From Bacteroidota bacterium (GTDB lineage: Bacteria; Bacteroidota; Bacteroidia; Bacteroidales; Lentimicrobiaceae), in contig JAEZDY010000030.1 of NCBI GenBank assembly GCA_023417935.1, forward strand, positions 1-49,566: 49,566 nt of DNA. The letters run 5' to 3'. The translations under genes were made by a program, and so were the position numbers. Below are positions 41,486 to 49,472 of the stretch, one piece after another (within the stretch, counting starts at the first letter, position 1; the number at the start of each line of letters is the position of its first letter). The notes under the pieces were generated by a model, which was not told where the DNA came from, made no database searches, and worked only from the letters and a program-made list of their open reading frames with translations.

Positions 41486-41508
41486 GAATGCAAAGGTATG
41501 GGATGTTA

Positions 41509-41820
41509 TTAAACCTGGTAAAAAACAACACCAACCCGTTTAATATGGTCAACCAATTCTGTATTATTAATTCTATGGAACAGGTTAATATCAATTTTAT
41601 AGGGTAACAATAAATCATCTAACTCAAATTCAACTTCCGACAGAATATTAGAATCAATATTATTTCCCAGAATAGTAAGGTCAATATCTGAAGATTGTTC
41701 AAACTTACCGGTTGCCCTTGAACCGTATAATATTACGCTCTCAATTTCATTGTACTTTGAAAAGACCTGTCTGATCTTCTCAACTTCAATCTCAGATAAA
41801 CCTGAACTGTGCATAATCAA
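41509..41820 (-). CDS. MNT-domain nucleotidyltransferase (MntA-like antitoxin)
   Basis: A 103-residue minimal nucleotidyltransferase. The signature is exact: G33-S34, ten residues, then D45-I-D47 (GSRATGKFEQSSDIDL), the GSx10DxD motif of MntA. In characterised HepT/MntA systems this enzyme AMPylates a tyrosine of the HEPN toxin and so silences it. It lies 21 bp downstream of the HEPN gene on the same strand, the usual pairing. An alternative Met at residue 3 is possible. Confidence 0.88.
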   Translation of the reverse strand: MIMHSSGLSEIEVEKIRQVFSKYNEIESVILYGSRATGKFEQSSDIDLTILGNNIDSNILSEVEFELDDLLLPYKIDINLFHRINNTELVDHIKRVGVVFYQV

Positions 41821-41841
41821 TTATTTAACTTTATCTGCCTA

Positions 41842-42276
41842 TTATTTTGCCTCCATTACATTCCGGAACTCAACAAAAGCAGAATAATACTCTGTTATTA
41901 TTTTATTGAATATTTCTTCAGAAACATCTTCATTGTATGTATGGGATGTTTTATTACGACTTGAAATCATATCAATCCAAACTTTGCCATCTGATATCAA
42001 TTTTAACTGAAAGGCTTCTCTTGTTGCATCCCTAATACCGCCAATAGTAGTATTACCCTGATACTTTGCATAGTCCTCTATTACGTTCCATGCAAGTTCA
42101 TGAGTATATTCAAACCGATGAATCATTCCATCCTTAATGATTCCATCCAAAGTATTTGTATGATGAGTATCGAAGTCTGATTTATCATCATTGATAAATT
42201 GCACTGCCTCTGATAATTTATTAAGTGCTTTCAGATAATTTGAAAACCGCTGTTTCCACCTGATATCATCCTCCAT
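41842..42276 (-). CDS. HEPN-domain protein (HepT-like toxin, HI0074 family)
   Basis: A 144-residue helical protein of the nucleotidyltransferase substrate-binding (HI0074) family. The segment SSRNKTSHTYNE holds R107-x4-H112-x-Y114, the RX4HXY motif of HepT: Arg and His form the RNase site and the Tyr is the AMPylation target. EYTHELAWNVIEDYAKYQG is the family core. First gene of the two-gene unit with the MNT protein. RNase activity is inferred from the motif. Confidence 0.88.
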   Translation of the reverse strand: MEDDIRWKQRFSNYLKALNKLSEAVQFINDDKSDFDTHHTNTLDGIIKDGMIHRFEYTHELAWNVIEDYAKYQGNTTIGGIRDATREAFQLKLISDGKVWIDMISSRNKTSHTYNEDVSEEIFNKIITEYYSAFVEFRNVMEAK

Positions 42277-42380
42277 CTTTCATGATTCTTTAAAACCCAA
42301 AATTAAGAATAAAAACGAATGAAGGTAATTGTAAAGTGCCCCATAATAATTTGTGGCGTTAACCCCAGAGGGTTGAACCG

Positions 42381-44477
42381 TTACCTTGTTATTACCAGCT
42401 TCTCTGTATGAATATACTCTGGTGATTTTATCCGGCAATAATAAATACCTTCTTTTAAATGCGCGACATTGTAATGAAAATCATGGCCGGTTATTTTCTT
42501 GTTTTCAATTAAATGGCCAGCAATGTTAAAGATAGCAACCTCTGATTCTGTTAGTATGAAAGAGGCGGGAAATGAGAATGTAATTATATTTGAAGCTGGG
42601 TTGGGGTATAGTGTGAAGTTTTTAGATACAAGATTTTGAGTATTGGTAACGAGATAGCATGATTCAAAATCGGGGTTTGAATAAACCGGACCATTTATAT
42701 CCGACATGCACAAAAGCCAGTACCATCCTCCGGTTATATTCGCTGAACCACTGAAACATATCCCTTTGTTGCTGCCAATCCCGGTAAGCCATGTCTCATG
42801 GTAATCATTGTACGATAACCAGAACTTTAACCTGATTATTCCATCAAGATCAACCTCTTTTATTGAATCCACAGTTAGTGGAACCGGTTGGTTAAGTCCA
42901 ATCATCATTTCTTCCCCCACACCTGCGCTGAAATCATACAATAGATATTCCTCACCGTTGGCTGTTTCACGCATCCATACTCTAAGGTTGTAATCCTCCC
43001 GGATGTATCCTGCATGTTTCCAACTTGCCGGATTCTTCTCAGTACTCGACATAATATTTTTGTAAGCGACTGTATTAATAACTGTATCACTAAAGATTCT
43101 ATAGGTTACTGTGTGGAAAGTGGTGTCGTAATAAGGATCACCGGGAATATATTCAACAGCAAGCACATTCCATGTATTTCCTTCCTCAAGGATTTTTTGT
43201 TCAAAAGCAGGATTGGGAGTTGTTAAAAAACGACAAACCATTGGTTTAACGTTATTGCCTGAATACCCTGATACAACAAGCTTGTTATCAGAAGTTAATA
43301 TTGCCCCGTGAGCTTTTTCATAAGGACTCCCAAAATCAGTTACCAATTTACCATTGAAGGCAAATGTACTATCCAGGCTTCCATTTGGTTTTATTTTAGC
43401 AATTGATAGTTTAGTGTAGGAAGTAGTAATATCACCTGAGTATCCTGAAGCAAATATCTCACCTGATGGCATCAAAACTAATGAATGACAAATGTTTTCA
43501 GTATTGGGTTCAAACACAAAAGTTAGTTTCCCTGTATTGTTGAATGATTGATCAAGTGTTCCTTCGGGCGTTAGTCTCAAAACCATCAGTTCCGCCAGTG
43601 GATTAGAACCAACCATAGTTCCATAAGCGCCGCCAACAAGTATTTTGCCATCAGGTTGACATACCATGGCATTAACATATTCCTGACTTAAGAAATCAAC
43701 ATAATAAGTACCGTTTATGCCGAATGCTGTATTGATGGACCCGTTAAGGTGAAGTTTAGTAACAAATCCGTCTGCAGTAAATCCGGCAATCTGACCTGCC
43801 ACATAAATATCATTTTCTCCAACAGTTGCAATATTATTAATAATCGTTGTCTGCCCAACACTGAAAGAAACACTTCCATTACTACCAAATGTATTATCAG
43901 GAGTTCCATTTTCAAGAAAACGACATATATATCCTAAGTCATTGGCAGTACCTGCAGCTAATATCTTTCCATCAGATTGTTGATGAACTGCAAAAAATGT
44001 GTCGTCATACATGACACTTAATGTTACAACACCATTATTGCCAAATGCTTGATCTATTATACCGTCGGGATTAAAACGAAGCATTGTTAAACTGCGGTCA
44101 CCGGTCCTGGTAGATGCACCGACAACAATAATCTTATCGTCATTTTGCACACATATATTCTGCGCATAATCATAAGTATTCACATCCTTAATAGCTACAC
44201 CATTAGTACCAAACGTGCTGTCAGTCTTACCATCGGCATTGAACCTTACAACAGAAAAATCATAAGCATCCGGTCCTGAGCTTTTCGATGCACAAACTAC
44301 AATTTTGCCATTTGATTGATTTGCCACCTTTATCATTCCATAGGCGGTTGAATTCATGTTTACAATATTAAAACCATTCATAGCAAAAGTAGAATCCAGC
44401 GGAAAAGGTTGAGCATTAATATTAGTAGAAGTAAGAAGGCTGACGATTAAGCCCAGGGAGTACAGTGTGCGTTTCAT
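42381..44477 (-). CDS. T9SS-secreted protein with delta-60 repeats
   Basis: A 698-residue exoprotein. It has a signal peptide (MKRTLYSLGLIVSLLTSTNINA), then at least six delta-60-type repeats of the form D-G-x-x-D-x-x-F-G-x-x-G (DGKTDSTFGTNGVA, DGIIDQAFGNNGVV, NGTPDNTFGSNGSV, NGSINTAFGINGTY, EGTLDQSFNNTGKL, NGSLDSTFAFNGKL) expected to form a propeller in residues 25-430, a middle domain of unknown type (430-610) and a T9SS type A sorting domain (FTLYPNPASNIITFSF...GIYYCRI). It should be surface-attached or released. Its ligand is unknown. A hairpin terminator precedes its start. Confidence 0.9.
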   Translation of the reverse strand: MKRTLYSLGLIVSLLTSTNINAQPFPLDSTFAMNGFNIVNMNSTAYGMIKVANQSNGKIVVCASKSSGPDAYDFSVVRFNADGKTDSTFGTNGVAIKDVNTYDYAQNICVQNDDKIIVVGASTRTGDRSLTMLRFNPDGIIDQAFGNNGVVTLSVMYDDTFFAVHQQSDGKILAAGTANDLGYICRFLENGTPDNTFGSNGSVSFSVGQTTIINNIATVGENDIYVAGQIAGFTADGFVTKLHLNGSINTAFGINGTYYVDFLSQEYVNAMVCQPDGKILVGGAYGTMVGSNPLAELMVLRLTPEGTLDQSFNNTGKLTFVFEPNTENICHSLVLMPSGEIFASGYSGDITTSYTKLSIAKIKPNGSLDSTFAFNGKLVTDFGSPYEKAHGAILTSDNKLVVSGYSGNNVKPMVCRFLTTPNPAFEQKILEEGNTWNVLAVEYIPGDPYYDTTFHTVTYRIFSDTVINTVAYKNIMSSTEKNPASWKHAGYIREDYNLRVWMRETANGEEYLLYDFSAGVGEEMMIGLNQPVPLTVDSIKEVDLDGIIRLKFWLSYNDYHETWLTGIGSNKGICFSGSANITGGWYWLLCMSDINGPVYSNPDFESCYLVTNTQNLVSKNFTLYPNPASNIITFSFPASFILTESEVAIFNIAGHLIENKKITGHDFHYNVAHLKEGIYYCRIKSPEYIHTEKLVITR

Positions 44478-44488
44478 AATTTTATTTT

Positions 44489-44526
44489 AAAAGTAGAAGA
44501 ACCTTATGAACAGTTCTTCTACTTTT
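44489..44526 (-). terminator. Intrinsic terminator between lipoprotein and T9SS gene
   Basis: AAAAGTAGAAGAAC (44489-44502) and GTTCTTCTACTTTT (44513-44526) are perfect 14-base complements around a 10-base loop, with A/T runs on both sides, so it could work in both directions. It lies just after the lipoprotein stop at 44547. Confidence 0.85.
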
Positions 44527-44546
44527 CGTGAATATAACATTTTGTG

Positions 44547-45333
44547 CTATAATGTATAGAAAGAAGACATTCTGTCATTCAAATAATATAGAGGACCCCA
44601 GAAATATATGTAATTGCGGCCCCAGTAACTTAGTGTAGCAATTTTTTTTCTATAGAATGATTTATCATAAATCATCATGTAACTATAGATATCCCAGTCA
44701 TAGTAGCTACTAACTGCATCATTAAAACTTGGCATCATAAATAATGCTTGACCATAAAGGTGAATCCATGCATCTCCACCACCTAAATTTTTATATACAG
44801 TCACAGGAACAGCAAGTCTATTGAAGGTTACATTATACAGATTATTATACCAACTCTCATAATCAAAAGATATTGCGCCCGTAGCTTCATACTCCGCCAC
44901 TAAATTCTCAGCTTCAATACATTGAATTAACTTAGACTCAAAATTCAAGAACTGCTCAAAATTAGGATTAATAGTCTTTCCAAAAGCAACATAACCAAGA
45001 TGTGTAGAAAATTCTCTAATTTGAATTTCATTAAGGCTACTATCCTGCTTAAATACAGGAACTATTAATAAGTGAATTTCTGGACTTAATTCTTCAGTGG
45101 TAAGATTAGGATTGAATTCAATTGTTTTTTTCTTTATGTTATCAAAATAATAAGTATAAATAACTCCATCTTTTGCTAAATAGACGGAATCTTTGTATTC
45201 TCCTAAGCTATCACTCTTTAATGAGTGTAATTCTGTAACCAAGAGTTCTGGATCTTTGTCTTTTGAACATGAGAAAAAAAATACTGTCAGAGCAATACAT
45301 GCGCTGATAAAAAAAAAGACATTTAGTTTTCAT
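44547..45333 (-). pseudogene. Lipoprotein gene out of frame by one base at a poly-T tract
   Basis: From the ATG at 45333 the frame reads MKTKC and then breaks at a run of nine T (plus-strand A, 45309-45317). With eight T the frame would continue as FFISACIALTVFFFSCSKDKDPE, a perfect lipoprotein signal with lipobox FFSC, joined to the 231-residue body (VTELHSLKSDSLGEYKDSV ... YYLNDRMSSFYTL). The body has no family I recognise; it is rich in Tyr and aromatic residues. As it stands no normal start reaches the body except TTG/ATT-type codons. Phase variation, decay and sequence error are all possible. Confidence 0.7.
45309..45317 (-). promoter_or_regulatory. Homopolymer (nine T on the gene strand) in a signal-peptide codon run
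   Basis: Directly after MKTKC; eight or eleven bases would keep the frame. A run of this length is prone to slippage. See the gene entry. Confidence 0.5.
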
Positions 45334-45478
45334 TTTTGATTATATTAAGTTGTTAATAATTGAACGTATCAAATAAGCTACTATGAAACCACCAATAATG
45401 ACGATTCAACGTCAATTATTATTAAAAATAAAGTTTGTTTTTCGTTGAGAGCAATAACTGGCGTCTGTTTATGATTCG

Positions 45479-45573
45479 ATTGTATGCCTTTATATAGCAA
45501 CCGGTTCTAATACCTCCCTCAACTGATCATTCTCTATCAGGGAAAAGTGTTGCCAGAAGTTTCTGTTCAATCT
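45479..45573 (-). pseudogene. 3' remnant of a second metX
   Basis: The stretch matches the 3' end of metX (40364-40520): GATTGTATGCCTTTATATAG, CACCTCCCTCAACTGATCATTCT-like text, then, after loss of about 45 bp, GGGAAAAGTGTTGC and TTTCTGTTCA. About nine in ten bases agree. It is the counterpart of the 5' remnant at 47087-47453. Confidence 0.8.
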
Positions 45574-45957
45574 AAAACAAATGGGGGCAATGGATTAGTG
45601 GAAGGCGTATCTGCCCAGCAATCATAACCTCCAAAATGATTACCGGCTTGATTACTCGGTTAGCAAGATATCTAAATTTGTTCATGGACAATACTGTTTC
45701 ATTAATGAGTTTTAAGTACTCATCATTAAGGTTGGCAAATTCCTCAACATCTTGAACTTTACTAAAAATTGAAGTATCAATTATAATCAAGAGTGGTAAA
45801 AAAATCACTCACATCTTTGAATTGCAACAATGTATCTGAAGGTAATAATTTTTGTTGAATCACTCGCTTAACTGCAGGAGTTTCCTTTTCTTCACAGCTA
45901 CTAATAATGACAGTCAGTAAAATTAATAGTAATAATGTGTTTGTTGTTTTTTTTCAT
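45572..45957 (-). pseudogene. Second frameshifted lipoprotein gene, 3' end replaced
   Basis: From ATG 45957 a run of eight A (plus-strand T 45947-45954) puts the frame off by one. With seven A it reads MKKTTNTLLLLILLTVIISSC, a clean lipoprotein signal, then EEKETPAVKRVIQQKLLPSDTLLQFKDVSDF. A second slip, seven T instead of six (45798-45804), breaks the frame again; beyond it TSIFSKVQDVEEFANLNDEYLKL is readable. The last residues run into DNA of T9SS and metX origin at 45572-45600, so the true 3' end is lost. Function unknown. Confidence 0.65.
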
Positions 45958-46173
45958 TTTTTTTATGCAAACATAAACTATTTTATTCTTGCATAACAAA
46001 TTATTTATTTGGTTAAAAGTGTTGCTTTTTGATGCCGATTTAATGAGTGATGCTTTTTGGGGTGGATTAACTTCAATTGACATACTTAATGATTCGTAAA
46101 TAGTACAATCCACATCAAATGGATATTCTTCTACCTGTTATACAAAAGACTCCAAATATCACAGTGGTCAACT

Positions 46174-46371
46174 GCGACATTGCAGTTGACTGACATCCAT
46201 GGTACAATTATCTTACAACAGAAGGTTGCAAATTCAGTTGCACCCTTACAAATTGATGTATCTCATCTGGTTGCAGGAATGTACCAGTTAAGGTTATTAT
46301 ATCAAGGAAAATTACAGCCGGGAGTAAGGTGTTCGTTAAATAAAATTAATATAACAGTCACCGAGCCGTAG
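46174..46371 (+). pseudogene. T9SS type A sorting-domain fragment
   Basis: The frame reads LQLTDIHGTIILQQKVANSV, PLQIDVSHLVAGMYQLRLLY, typical of the T9SS type A C-terminal domain (VYDIxGK...V..L..GIYxLR). It ends with 15 unrelated residues. No exoprotein precedes it. Confidence 0.75.
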
Positions 46372-46379
46372 GTGCGAAA

Positions 46380-46584
46380 ATGATTAAAGCCGCCAGACAA
46401 GAAAGACGTTTGACTCAAGAGGAAACTTGGGAAACTAGTAGGTTTACAGAAAGCTCAAATTTCTAAACTTGAAAGCAGTGCCAACAGTGCGACAATCGAC
46501 ACCATCTTAAAAGTCTTTAAGGCTTTGAAAGCAGAGATAAGCTTTAACGTGAAAATGGAAGACAACTTTGTTAAACTTGCCTGA
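46380..46584 (+). pseudogene. XRE-family HTH regulator (antitoxin-like) with a frameshift
   Basis: From ATG 46380 the frame reads MIKAARQERRLTQEE and is then thrown out by one extra A at about 46421-46426 (GAGGAAACTTGG). The other frame restores LGKLVGLQKAQISKLESSAN, TIDTILKVFKALKAEISF and NVKMEDNFVKLA-stop, a Cro/C1-type helix-turn-helix as in HigA/HipB-like antitoxins. No toxin gene is beside it. The word AACAGTCACCG occurs just before (46353) and again after (46660), so the gene is flanked by a short direct repeat. Confidence 0.75.
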
Positions 46585-46714
46585 GATCTGGAGAAAAATG
46601 AAATCCTCAGATTTTCTGGAAAGTCTACAGTTAAATGATAATGATCCGGATTTAATAACAGTCACCGCGAGGTTCGAAACATCGGTAGAAACACAAGCCG
46701 CAACCCCGGTGTAG

Positions 46715-46733
46715 AGACGCCATGTTGGCGTCT
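46715..46733. repeat. Palindrome AGACGCC..GGCGTCT, copy c
   Basis: AGACGCCATGTTGGCGTCT preceded by CAACCCCGGTGTAG, the same left flank as copy b, and followed by GTTTG as there. Confidence 0.8.
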
Positions 46734-46847
46734 GTTTGGGTGAGTCTGTTTGTTGGCAATTCGTTTCATCCATCGTAATTTATTCCCATCAACTGAATAA
46801 AAGCTTAGTGTATGTAAACCACTTCGGTGCTGAGACTAATAGAAAAC

Positions 46848-46875
46848 GCACAAACCATTACAGTTCGTGCTTTTT
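46848..46875 (+). terminator. Possible intrinsic terminator, plus strand
   Basis: GCACAAAC-CATTAC-AGTTCGTGC followed by TTTTT. It would end plus-strand transcripts from the HTH fragment region. Confidence 0.5.
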
Positions 46876-46937
46876 CAAATAAATCAATATTTTTCCCTTA
46901 AATTAAACCCTTCCCGGATGGTTCATACTTGTAATAC

Positions 46938-47453
46938 TTAGCGTATAACTGCTACTTTCCTTGTTTCTGAAGTTATTCCGTTGTTAACATTCACCAGATA
47001 TATCTGATCAGTTGTTTTGAAGTTGAGATAAACAGTCTGCTGACCATTAATACTTGCACTCTCAGAGTGCACTCTTGTACTAGTGGTCGTATGATATTCA
47101 CGCAGCAGATCGTTAGCTCTTACAATGTCCCTGATAGTAATTTCGGGGAAATCATGCAGATATTGACTGCCGGTATCAGGGTTAACACTCAGCGGACCAG
47201 TTGTACCGTAACACGAGCCTAAAACATTAGCACAAACTATAAAATACTTTGCCGGATCATAAAACCTACCCTCTTCCACCATCCCAGGCCACCAATCGGC
47301 AGCATCTGAATTGGCTGTTGAGGCATGGCAGATCCACACAACGTTATTGCGTTCCCTGTTAAAAGTGCCATAAGTGTGATAGGCAATTCCCAGGCCATTT
47401 ATAATTGAACCGGTTTCTGTAACAAATGGTGAGGGGTGCTTGTATAAGTGCAT
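46938..47453 (-). pseudogene. 5' remnant of a second metX fused to a T9SS sorting-domain tail
   Basis: Residues 1 to about 121 match the N-terminus of MetX almost perfectly (LYKHPSPFVTETGSIINGL, SDAADWWPGMVEEGRFYDPA, NVLGSCYGTTGPLSVNPD, ITIRDIVRANDLLRE) but carry S for L in WICHASTAN. At EYH the frame switches to 50 residues ending QTVYLNFKTTDQIYLVNVNN and TSETRKVAVIR-stop, the end of a T9SS type A domain. The nucleophile Ser and the rest of the hydrolase are missing, so no acetyltransferase activity is possible. A perfect 17-base palindrome sits at the junction (47055-47071). Confidence 0.85.
47055..47071. repeat. 17-base perfect palindrome at a fusion junction
   Basis: TGCACTCT-C-AGAGTGCA lies about 20 bases inside the T9SS side of the metX/T9SS join. 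Confidence 0.6.
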
Positions 47454-47508
47454 GAATGCAAAGATATGGGATTCTATTTACGATTTTATCAGAACACCCA
47501 AAATCTAG

Positions 47509-47527
47509 AGACGCCATGCTGGCGTCT
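47509..47527. repeat. Palindrome AGACGCC..GGCGTCT, copy d
   Basis: AGACGCCATGCTGGCGTCT, about 55 bp upstream of the metX remnant. Confidence 0.8.
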
Positions 47528-47606
47528 GATTACGATGGATGAAATCGCCATTTAAATTTCCATTGCAATTCCATTCATATTCCAATCACATTCCAGTCGC
47601 ACACCA

Positions 47607-47687
47607 GTCGCACTTCATTCGCATTGTGTTCGCATTTTAAGGCTTAAATGCGAACGATATGCGAACGGTATGCGAACGAAGTGCGAC
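47607..47687. repeat. Long imperfect inverted repeat with TGCGAAC iterations
   Basis: GTCGCACTTC (47607-47616) pairs with GAAGTGCGAC (47678-47687), and TTCGCATTT (47630-47638) with AAATGCGAA (47646-47654), closing a hairpin around TAAGGCTT. The right side holds three steps of an 11-bp unit (ATGCGAACG) and the left side repeats CCAGTCGCAC. It lies in the spacer before the LiaF-like gene and looks like a structural or dispersed element. Confidence 0.65.
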
Positions 47688-47796
47688 CAGAGTGGTACTC
47701 CATCCAAAACTTTATTGGCTATTATTTACAAATTCGGATGACCGGAATCCATCGTGTGAAATTTATTTTTCAGAACCATTATTATCAATTCATACA

Positions 47797-47804
47797 TATA
47801 TTTG
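47797..47804 (+). promoter_or_regulatory. Possible -7 box of the LiaF-like gene
   Basis: TATATTTG fits TAnnTTTG and is 24 bp before the ATG at 47829. No TTG is present exactly 19 bases upstream. Confidence 0.45.
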
Positions 47805-47828
47805 CATTGAATTTAACATTTTGACATC

Positions 47829-48545
47829 ATGGAAAACCAAAATGAGAAGAACCATTACTATCAGTCGAACAAAGCCACGGTGCTTGGCGTGCTGTTGATA
47901 TTATTTGGCAGTTTGTATTTCATGCACCAGGCTGATTTGATAAATCCCCAGATTTGGCGAGTCATTTTCTCATGGCAAATGCTGTTAATCGCCTTGGGAG
48001 TACTCGGTTTATCGGAACGGAATTATGCATGGGGCACTACACTGATTGTGGTTGGCGGACTGTTCATGTATAAACGTTATACTGGGCATGCCATCGATTA
48101 TTTTTGGCCGATACTCATTATAATAGCAGGACTTGCCATTATTTTTATCCGTCCGCGGAACTTCACCTCAGGTAACTGGACCAGAGAACGTTTTAAAGAG
48201 GGCACTACTGATGCCGATTACCTTGATGAAACCACCATTTTTGGAGGGAATGAACGCATTGTTCGTACAGCCAATTTTAAAGGTGGCTCCGTTGTATCAA
48301 TATTCGGTGGCTCTAAGATAGACCTCAGGCAAAGTAACATAGAACCCGGTTCAACAGTTTACCTTGAAATGACCTCTATTTTTGGTGGTTCAACATTATT
48401 ATTACCGCCCGATTGGAACACCAGGGTTGAAGTAACAAGTATTCTTGGAGGTTTCTCTGATAAGAGGTACACATCAAATGTCGACATGTCGAAAACCGTT
48501 GTAATCAAAGGTGTAAGCATCCTCGGCGGCGGGGAGATTCAATAA
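47829..48545 (+). CDS. LiaF/YvqF-like membrane protein with cell-envelope sensor domain
   Basis: A 238-residue protein. The N-terminal half has four helices in two hairpins (TVLGVLLILFGSLYFM, VIFSWQMLLIALGVLGL, AWGTTLIVVGGLFMY, FWPILIIIAGLAIIF), as in DUF5668. The C-terminal half is a beta-rich domain with five I(F/L)GG turns (TTIFGGNERI, SIFGGSKIDL, TSIFGGSTLLLP, TSILGGFSDKR, VSILGGGEIQ), as in the YvqF/LiaF cell-wall-antibiotic response family. In Firmicutes LiaF restrains a two-component system; no kinase lies beside it here, so the role is open. A strong terminator follows. Confidence 0.88.
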   Translation: MENQNEKNHYYQSNKATVLGVLLILFGSLYFMHQADLINPQIWRVIFSWQMLLIALGVLGLSERNYAWGTTLIVVGGLFMYKRYTGHAIDYFWPILIIIAGLAIIFIRPRNFTSGNWTRERFKEGTTDADYLDETTIFGGNERIVRTANFKGGSVVSIFGGSKIDLRQSNIEPGSTVYLEMTSIFGGSTLLLPPDWNTRVEVTSILGGFSDKRYTSNVDMSKTVVIKGVSILGGGEIQ

Positions 48546-48571
48546 AACCAACGTAAAGGTTGATTCAATTA

Positions 48572-48620
48572 AAAACCTGTGAACAAGCCGACTAAGGAAT
48601 CGACGGGTTCACAGGTTTTA
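48572..48620 (+). terminator. Intrinsic terminator after the LiaF-like gene
   Basis: AAAACCTGTGAAC (from 48572) pairs with GTTCACAGGTTTT (48607-48619), with CCG/CGG inside. It lies 30 bp after the stop and ends in a T-rich run. Confidence 0.85.
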
Positions 48621-48713
48621 TAATTATCTTTAAGTTAAGGAAACAAGGAAGAGAAATTAATGTCAATCTAAGTTTCATTCACCATACTCATATTGTCTCG
48701 CAGCAGTATAAGT

Positions 48714-49106
48714 TTACTCAACGTATACAATAATATTGTCCTGCAAAGGCTTACCATGATCTTTATAGTGGTATGCAGAAATCACAGTTACTCCTGGTGC
48801 TACGCCGGTAACAACTCCTATCCAGTTCACAACGGCAATATTATGGTCGTTGGTATAATACTCAACTTCAGGATAGCTATAAGCAATCGGTGCAACACTT
48901 AATTGAAGTGTCTCGCCTATCCCTATTGTAATAGATTCCTGATCAGGCACAATCCAGAAAGAATTACCGGTATTACCACCAGTATTATTGTTGTTGCCTG
49001 TTGCAGGTTTTTTCTTCAGCATCATTTCATTAACTGATGCTTGCTGTTCCTTCTCACAAGCCATTGCAAAAAGTACTACCATTAATAGAATACTAAATTT
49101 TTTCAT
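48714..49106 (-). CDS. Lipoprotein with an Ig-like (BIG2-type) domain
   Basis: A 130-residue protein. MKKFSILLMVVLFAMAC is a lipoprotein signal (Cys 17), then a linker of Lys, Asn, Thr and Gly (residues 30-48) and one bacterial Ig-like fold (ESITIGIGETLQLSVAP, IAVVNWIGVVTGVAPGVTVISAY, the typical V-T-G-V-A-x-G-x-T-x-I core). Such domains serve in cell-surface adhesion or as spacers; no enzyme part is present. It faces the LiaF-like gene, convergently. Confidence 0.85.
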   Translation of the reverse strand: MKKFSILLMVVLFAMACEKEQQASVNEMMLKKKPATGNNNNTGGNTGNSFWIVPDQESITIGIGETLQLSVAPIAYSYPEVEYYTNDHNIAVVNWIGVVTGVAPGVTVISAYHYKDHGKPLQDNIIVYVE

Positions 49107-49214
49107 TTTTCCCTGTTTTTAAGTTGTTCTTATTTCTATGTTTATTGTCAAAAATGAAAAAAGTAACTTGCTATCATAAAGATAATCAGACATATGGCGA
49201 ACAAAAATATCTGT

Positions 49215-49472
49215 TTAGTCCACATTAGGCAGATCGGGCAACTTTGCCAGATTTCGTGCAAAACGTTGCTTGTTGAATGGCTCAGCATACCTCATAAGCC
49301 TGAATAATTCAATCTTGATGGTGCGTGATATAAGTGACCGTGCCTCCTCATCGCTAAAAGCCTCTTCCTTAACCAATCGTTCATAAGCATTGAAAGCTTC
49401 AGGCGGATCGTTATACAATAATTGCCTGTCGACGATATTCTCTAAGATTGCGCGCAAGTTCTCCTGTTTCAT
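49215..49472 (-). CDS. Small conserved-looking protein, function unknown
   Basis: An 85-residue soluble, helical and acidic protein (MKQENLRAILENIVDRQLLY, DPPEAFNAYERLVKEEAFSD, EEARSLISRTIKIELFRLM). I recall similar short sequences in other bacteria but cannot name a family. It is a single gene with its start at 49472 and no clear partner before the window edge. Confidence 0.7.
   Translation of the reverse strand: MKQENLRAILENIVDRQLLYNDPPEAFNAYERLVKEEAFSDEEARSLISRTIKIELFRLMRYAEPFNKQRFARNLAKLPDLPNVD

Noticed and set aside
46594..46710. 38-codon plus frame MKSSDFLESLQLNDNDPDL after the HTH fragment
   Set aside because: Too short and ends in the dispersed palindrome flank; may be a gene tail but no family is recognised.
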